Source of the DNA: Argentina anserina
Taxonomy: Eukaryota > Streptophyta > Magnoliopsida > Rosales > Rosaceae
NCBI RefSeq assembly: GCF_933775445.1
Contig: NC_065877.1
Span: forward strand, 6,014,001-6,078,000
Direction of reading: 5' to 3'
Length of the DNA stretch: 64,000 nt
Translations under genes and position numbers: made by a program
In this document: in pieces, positions 59,601 to 64,000 of the stretch
Position numbering within the stretch: position 1 is the first letter of the stretch
Layout: each line of letters starts with the position of its first letter
The notes under the pieces: model-generated
Told to the model about the DNA's origin: nothing
Databases searched by the model: none
The model's input: the letters and a program-made list of their open reading frames with translations, nothing else

Positions 59601-60668
59601 TCTAGTTCTGCAAGGACTATCATTACCCATAAAAACTAATCCACCATCCAATTCTCTCAAAGTAGAGAACCATTCCTTGTTAGGACACATGTGGTGGGTA
59701 CAACCCGAATCCATTATCCACCTATCAGAATAATCAAGTGCCAATAAGCTTGCCAAATCAATCTCAATGTCTTCGAAGTAATCTGCACTCAAAGCAAAAT
59801 CAAAGTTATCATCATCTTCGCTTTTCGCCACATTCACTTCTGGGCCTTTCTTGTCTCTAGTCTTCAACTTGGGACAATCTTTCTTCCAATGCCCCTTTTG
59901 ACGATAGAATGCACATTCATCTTTTGCAAGAAATTTACTTCTTGACTTGGAACGAGATTTACCTCTTTTTCCACTAAACTTTTTATCATCTAATCTACCT
60001 CTTGCTATAAGTGCTTCACCCGACACTTTATCTAATTGCTTCTCCTTCTTTCTACACTCATTATTAATCAATGAATTGTAGACATCATCAAATTTCACTT
60101 CATTCTTTCCATGCAACAATGTTGTTATCAAATGCTCATACTCGTCAGGAAGAGAATTAAGCAAACACAAAGCTTTATCCTCATCATCAATTTGAACTTC
60201 TAAATTAACCAAATCTGCAAGTATCTTATTGAAATCACTGATGTGTTCAGTCATAGAAATACCTTGTTTGTAGTTGAACCGGAAAAGCCTCCTCTTCAGG
60301 TGAAACTGAGTTTCTGCACTCTTGACCATGTATTGATCTTCTAGTTTCTTCCATAACTCATTTGCTGAAGTTTCCCTCATAATAGAGAACTTTTGATCGT
60401 TTACAAGGCACAATCGAATAGAACTACAAACCCACTTATTAATCTGTTTCCACTCTGAATCAGTCATGTCATCTGGTTTGTCTTCAAGAGCAATATCTAA
60501 TTCTTGTTGACACAAGACATCCATCATCTCACACTGCCACATGCCAAAATTATTTGTTCCATCAAACTTTTCAACTTCAAATTTGGCATTGCCAATTGAT
60601 GGTCTAGCCCACGAAGAACCTGAAGTCCCTTTCTTTTTCTTCTCACCGTCAACATTATCGTCAACCAT
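56632..60668 (-). pseudogene. Copia gag-pol, nearly intact
   Basis: The reading frame starts at ATG 60668 (MVDDNVDGEKKKK). Order: UBN2 gag (about residues 20-190), a zinc knuckle CAFYRQKGHWKKDC whose second Cys is Tyr, protease (RWIMDSGCTHHM), GAG-pre-integrase (LWHMRLGHAG), integrase (DVWGPTKT, SDNGGEY, PQQNRVAE), RT (YVDDMLIAS) and RNase H ([24 protein letters not shown]). Only three breaks were found: TAG near 58285, a frameshift near 57440 and TAG near 57118. Each lies between otherwise open blocks. Tnt1-type elements make one polyprotein that the element protease cleaves. Confidence 0.9.
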
Positions 60669-60724
60669 GACTTCCAAACAATATCAATATCAATCCCAAT
60701 TCGGAACCTGCTCTGGCACCAGTT

Positions 60725-61254
60725 TGTTGTGCGGAAGCGTAACAAACAACAATATTGATATGAAACAATAAAGAAAAAGAAAACACAAGGACACAATGAT
60801 TTATAGTGGTTCACCCAATCAATATGATTGAGTTACGTCCACTCTCGGAGCCGGTAAATATTCCACTATGATCAAATATGAGAAACAAACAACTAGAGTT
60901 AATAATAACTCTCTCCACCAAAACCCAATACACCCAAAACTATTAGTCCTCTCTTTAATTAATAGAGAAGAAGAGTAATACTTACTTCTCAATTACAATA
61001 TATAGCAGCCCCAACAATTAAGCTCTTAAAGCTTCAAATTTAGATAGCTACTCACCACCAGCAAGAGAAAATACAGTATGAGTATTCAAGTATATGGCTG
61101 TAATTATGCTTCTCTTCATTTCTTTTCTAACTCTCTGTGCGGCTGCTTAGCAAGCCATATATATATATGTCTTCAAGGTATAATTAACCTAGAACATGTG
61201 CTGCTCAAATGATCAACTTGGGCAAAGCCCATTATGTGTAAGCCAACACCGACA
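60725..61254 (-). repeat. 5' LTR of the 56-kb copia element
   Basis: It pairs with 56000-56529 with few differences. The flanking ACAGTG marks the insertion site. Confidence 0.9.
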
Positions 61255-61260
61255 ACAGTG

Positions 61261-61962
61261 AAGTAGTATAATGAGGAGATATTGTAGATTGAAGAAGGAA
61301 CCGTACCAGATAGATTATTCAACGCAAGTACGAAATTTCTCAAACTTGTCAGACCCCCTAGCTCACTGGGTATGCTTCCATGGAGATTGTTCTGACCGAA
61401 AGAAAATGCATGCAAAGAAGAAAAGTTTCCAAACCAAGCTGGGACACTGCCTGTAAGATTGTTTGCGTCAAGCCATAGATGAGTTAACTCCAATAGTGAA
61501 CTGAGATGGTCTGGAATTGGCCCAATAAGTCCATTGTCCCCAAGGTCGAGGACTCTGAGTTGCGAACAATGAGATATATTAGCTGGAATATTCCCCCGCA
61601 AGGAATTGCCAAGTAGGTTGAGCTGTTGCAACTTGCAAGTGGTGTAGACGGCCCAATTCTTGTGGAATTCCACCATGAAATTTGTTGTTTGTGAGGTTGA
61701 GTTGAGTAAGATAAGTAAGATTTCCTATTGAAGGTGGTATGGAGCCTTCTAGGTTTTTAGCCTCCAGGTCCAAAATGATGACTCGGTTGTTGGTTGTGTC
61801 ACATGTAACGCCTATCCAATTGCAGAATTGGATGGAATAATTCCATGAGCTCATGATATGGTAAGGATCCTTGGTTATGCTTCTCTTGAAATCTAGTAAT
61901 GCCAGGAGATCGGATTCGTTTCTGAAAGTAGGCAGTGTTGCAAATTCAAGAACCTTGCTCAT
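61261..61962 (-). pseudogene. Gene C segment 1: N-cap and first LRRs
   Basis: Reading from 61962: MSKVLEFATLP, FRNESDLLALLDFKRSITKDPYH, WIGVTCDTTNNRV, then LRRs through SGTVPSSIYNISSLYYFTV. A frameshift occurs near 61640 (HHLQ/KLQQLNLLGN). The hydrophobic residues before this ATG (LFILIC) follow a TAA, so the signal peptide start is missing. Confidence 0.83.
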
Positions 61963-62198
61963 GCATATTAGAATGAATAGTTAAAGTTTGAACAAAGTCC
62001 GCCTACCTTAAGTAAGTGATTGCTCCATACTGTTTTGAATGCAGGTTTTTGGAACTCAGTAATGAAAGCCAAGTTGCATTTGCACAAATATGATGGGATT
62101 CGATCTCTTTACTATTGTATCACTAGTTAAGCAAGAAGCGCGCTAATATAGTGATGCTTCAAGATTTCGTTTGTGTTGTGGAGATAATTAGGTACACT
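61963..62198. other. Former upstream region of gene C
   Basis: No gene is seen. It should include the old promoter and the lost signal-peptide start of gene C. Confidence 0.4.
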
Positions 62199-62206
62199 AC
62201 TAGACT

Positions 62207-62932
62207 CAAGGTTCTAAAAAACGTTAGGCGGTATGCAGGCGGACAGCCACCTCCTAGCGCCTAGACGGTTAGGCGGCCTCTTAGGCAGCGCCTAGGCGGT
62301 TTCGAATTATTAAATGTTTATTTATTTTTATACATATATTTAAATTATTTTAATGATTAAAAAGATATAATGATGTTTAATATTAATTTTAAAAATACTT
62401 AAAATAGTCTAAATTCACATAACTTAAGTAGAAAGTTCATAACAAAATATTTGAAGAAAAGATAAATAATGAAACAAATGCAATAATACTAAATATCAAT
62501 TTCTTTCTCTCCAAATTATTTCCTAACTCATTCAATATCAGACTCAAACTTAATATTCATATTTCTTTCCTCATCTTCTGTTGATGAGATTCAGTTTTCA
62601 TAAAATAGACAAAAAGTTAGAGTTGCGGCCTCTTTTAGTTTTTTTTTTAATGTCAAATGATGGTTGACCGCCTAGGACTAAATATGGCTGATTAGACCGC
62701 CTAGGACTGAATATGGTCGCCTAGACCGCCTAGGACTAAATAGGGCCGCCTAGGACCGCATGGGGCTGATAGGACTGAATAAGGCCGCATAGGACCGCCT
62801 AGAACCGCCTAAAACCGCTTAGGCGGCCGCTTAATTCACAAAACGCCACAGATGGCCGCCGAGGCAAAAAGTGTGGCGGTGGGTGACCTTCTAGCGCCTA
62901 GACGGCCACCTAGACCGCTTTTTAGAACACTG
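62207..62932. mobile_element. hAT-like non-autonomous element (MITE), copy 2
   Basis: A 726-bp copy of the element at 4839-5522 in the same orientation. The 8-bp duplication ACTAGACT is perfect at 62199-62206 and 62933-62940. Ends are CAAGGTTCTAAAAA and, read inward from the right, CAGTGTTCTAAAAAGCGG. The GCCTAGG-type motif region at the right side is longer than in copy 1. Confidence 0.87.
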
Positions 62933-62940
62933 ACTAGACT

Positions 62941-64000
62941 ATTTGTTGGGGAGCATTAATACTAGAACTTAGTTTTGCATTATAGAGATTTGATATTTGG
63001 TTGGGACATGGTAAGTGATAAAGTAATTTGGGGTTTACATTCAAAACCAATTGGCAATAGATAGAGTAACTCAAACTCTTATAAACTCACATGCAATGTC
63101 TCAATTCTCAATGTTTGATGTATATTCTCAACACACCTCCACACGTGTGTCGAATTTTCAAGTCATACACGCAGACAACATTTTGGATAACGTGAAATAT
63201 GTGTGGTCATTTAGGCTTCACACGTGGACGTGGGTAACCTGGTCTGATACTATGATAAAGTGATGTAAGATTTACATCCAAAATTAATTGGTAATTGATA
63301 GAGTTTGGTCGTGTCATTGAGTGCACATGTTTATGGTGCATGTCATTTTCAAGGATTATTTTAAAGTCGGTTCTTTCTGGGTGTCAATGTAATGGGGAGG
63401 TTGTCTCTGCAAATATGTCAGAGGTTTTGGTATGTAATGCTATTGGAGCAGTTCTCTTCTTGAGAGTGACAGCAAGTAAGTTATCGACGACTTCTAGAAT
63501 CAGTCTTGATTTGTTCAGGATTTGGCTTTCTTGGCTCATGTCTATTGCTTCTTGTGGTTAACAGTGTTGGTCGAACGAAGTGTGTGAATTTTTTTCCACC
63601 ACCAAGTGTTCTTTTGTAATTGTAATCTTGTTTGGTGCAATATATATTTACTTCTTCTCAAAAAAAATTAGTATGTAGGTTAATACTATTACAATTTTTT
63701 GATACGAGGTTTATATTGTGACCTGGCGCAGATCTAGGGGGTTTGTGGGGGGACTCAAGTCCCTTCAAGAATTTGGGAAATAATTAACTAAGTATATGTC
63801 ATATGTTTATATGGTGTAGTTTTGTATGTTTGGTTTTGAAGTTTTATTAATATCAAGCCCACCCAAAATCAAATCCCAACAAATGCAATTTTTTGTGTCT
63901 ATTTTTCCATTTACTTCCAATCTTCCTTGATTTATTCAACATGTAATTAATTTATTTTATTTTCATTGGGCATTAATTTTGATTAAGCTCTTTGATCAAT
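62941..64000. other. Repeat-derived end of the window
   Basis: No gene is supported. Two related 55-bp blocks containing GATAAAGT and then CCAATTGG or TTAATTGG start near 63013 and 63253. The run TTTACTTCTTCTCAAAAAAA near 63647-63668 resembles the 3' end of a non-LTR retrotransposon, but no coding region supports this. Confidence 0.4.

Larger units (their letters stand above)
55994..61260 (-). mobile_element. Ty1/copia element (Tnt1-94-like), young, in gene C
   Basis: Two LTRs of equal length, 56000-56529 and 60725-61254 (530 bp each), are almost identical. The 6-bp flank ACAGTG at 55994-55999 and 61255-61260 is a perfect target duplication. A primer-site-like sequence (GCTCTGGCACCA) lies just left of 60725, setting minus orientation. 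The polyprotein is nearly complete. High LTR identity and few coding lesions mark it as the youngest long insertion in the window. Confidence 0.94.
40259..61962 (-). pseudogene. LRR-RLK XII gene split into four pieces by three insertions (gene C)
   Basis: Four minus-strand pieces join in protein order: 61962-61261 (N-cap and first LRRs), 55994-54890 (remaining LRRs), 49529-49031 (LRR cap, membrane helix, kinase N-lobe) and 41139-40259 (kinase C-lobe). At each break the coding sequence resumes where it left off. The outer and innermost breaks carry target duplications (ACAGTG and CTTTTGAA). The host gene alone is about 3.2 kb, the normal size for this family. The catalytic loop is HCDLKPSN, a non-RD type as in Xa21, FLS2 and EFR kinases. 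Besides the insertions it has a frameshift near 61640, a stop near 55668, a stop after the catalytic loop and no clear signal-peptide start, so it was probably dead or dying independently of the insertions. Confidence 0.87.

Noticed and set aside
25872..64000. A new defence or enzymatic gene cluster
   Set aside because: Every sizeable coding segment belongs to known receptor or retrotransposon families. The novelty here is structural.

Overview
The window is nuclear DNA of a flowering plant, almost certainly a eudicot. The evidence is GT-AG split genes with A+T-rich introns, plant-only families (BPP-type basic proline-rich protein, an RLCK, a CPL phosphatase, LRR-RLP and LRR-RLK XII receptors), Ty1/copia and Ty3/gypsy elements, tRNA-derived SINEs and hAT-like MITEs. 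The tandem receptor cluster would suit Rosaceae or a similar dicot, but the species cannot be fixed from this text.

Left third (1-21 kb): four ordinary host genes. A BPP-type gene (764-3318, +, 5 exons, 529 aa) is followed by a CRPK1/At1g16670-like cytoplasmic receptor-like kinase (6329-8803, +, 6 exons, 382 aa). Next is a CPL2-like RNA polymerase II CTD phosphatase with one dsRNA-binding domain (10175-16300, +, 16 coding exons, 879 aa, one apparent GC-AG intron). It lies tail to tail with a plastid-type CBM20 starch-binding-domain protein (18207-20923, -, 5 exons, 500 aa). From memory the last two are also neighbours in Arabidopsis (At5g01270/At5g01260). Exon models were built by hand; reading phase closes across every junction. 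Between the genes sit two hAT-like MITE families and a short SINE.

Middle and right (22-62 kb): an immune-receptor cluster that has largely decayed. A Ve1/RLP7-like receptor-like protein (22733-25871, +) has more than 1,000 open codons, but a 10-bp tandem duplication puts its signal peptide in another frame. Three minus-strand LRR-XII receptor kinases follow: relic A (26.6-29.2 kb), relic B (36.6-37.2 kb) and gene C. Gene C lies in four pieces from 61962 down to 40259. It was split by a copia element (56000-61254), a second copia element (49530-54889) and a roughly 7.9-kb DNA-transposon-like insertion (41140-49030). That insertion holds a satellite-like array and a third copia element (44713-49014). 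A fourth copia element (30670-36050), a SINE and a gypsy fragment lie between the receptor relics.

Right end (62-64 kb): a second copy of the larger hAT-like MITE with its own perfect 8-bp target duplication, then repeat-derived DNA without a recognisable gene. I found no CRISPR array, operon or clearly new enzymatic system. The unusual content is structural: nested insertions into one receptor gene, a mobile tandem array whose units carry inverted arms, and small lesions that explain how the receptors broke.
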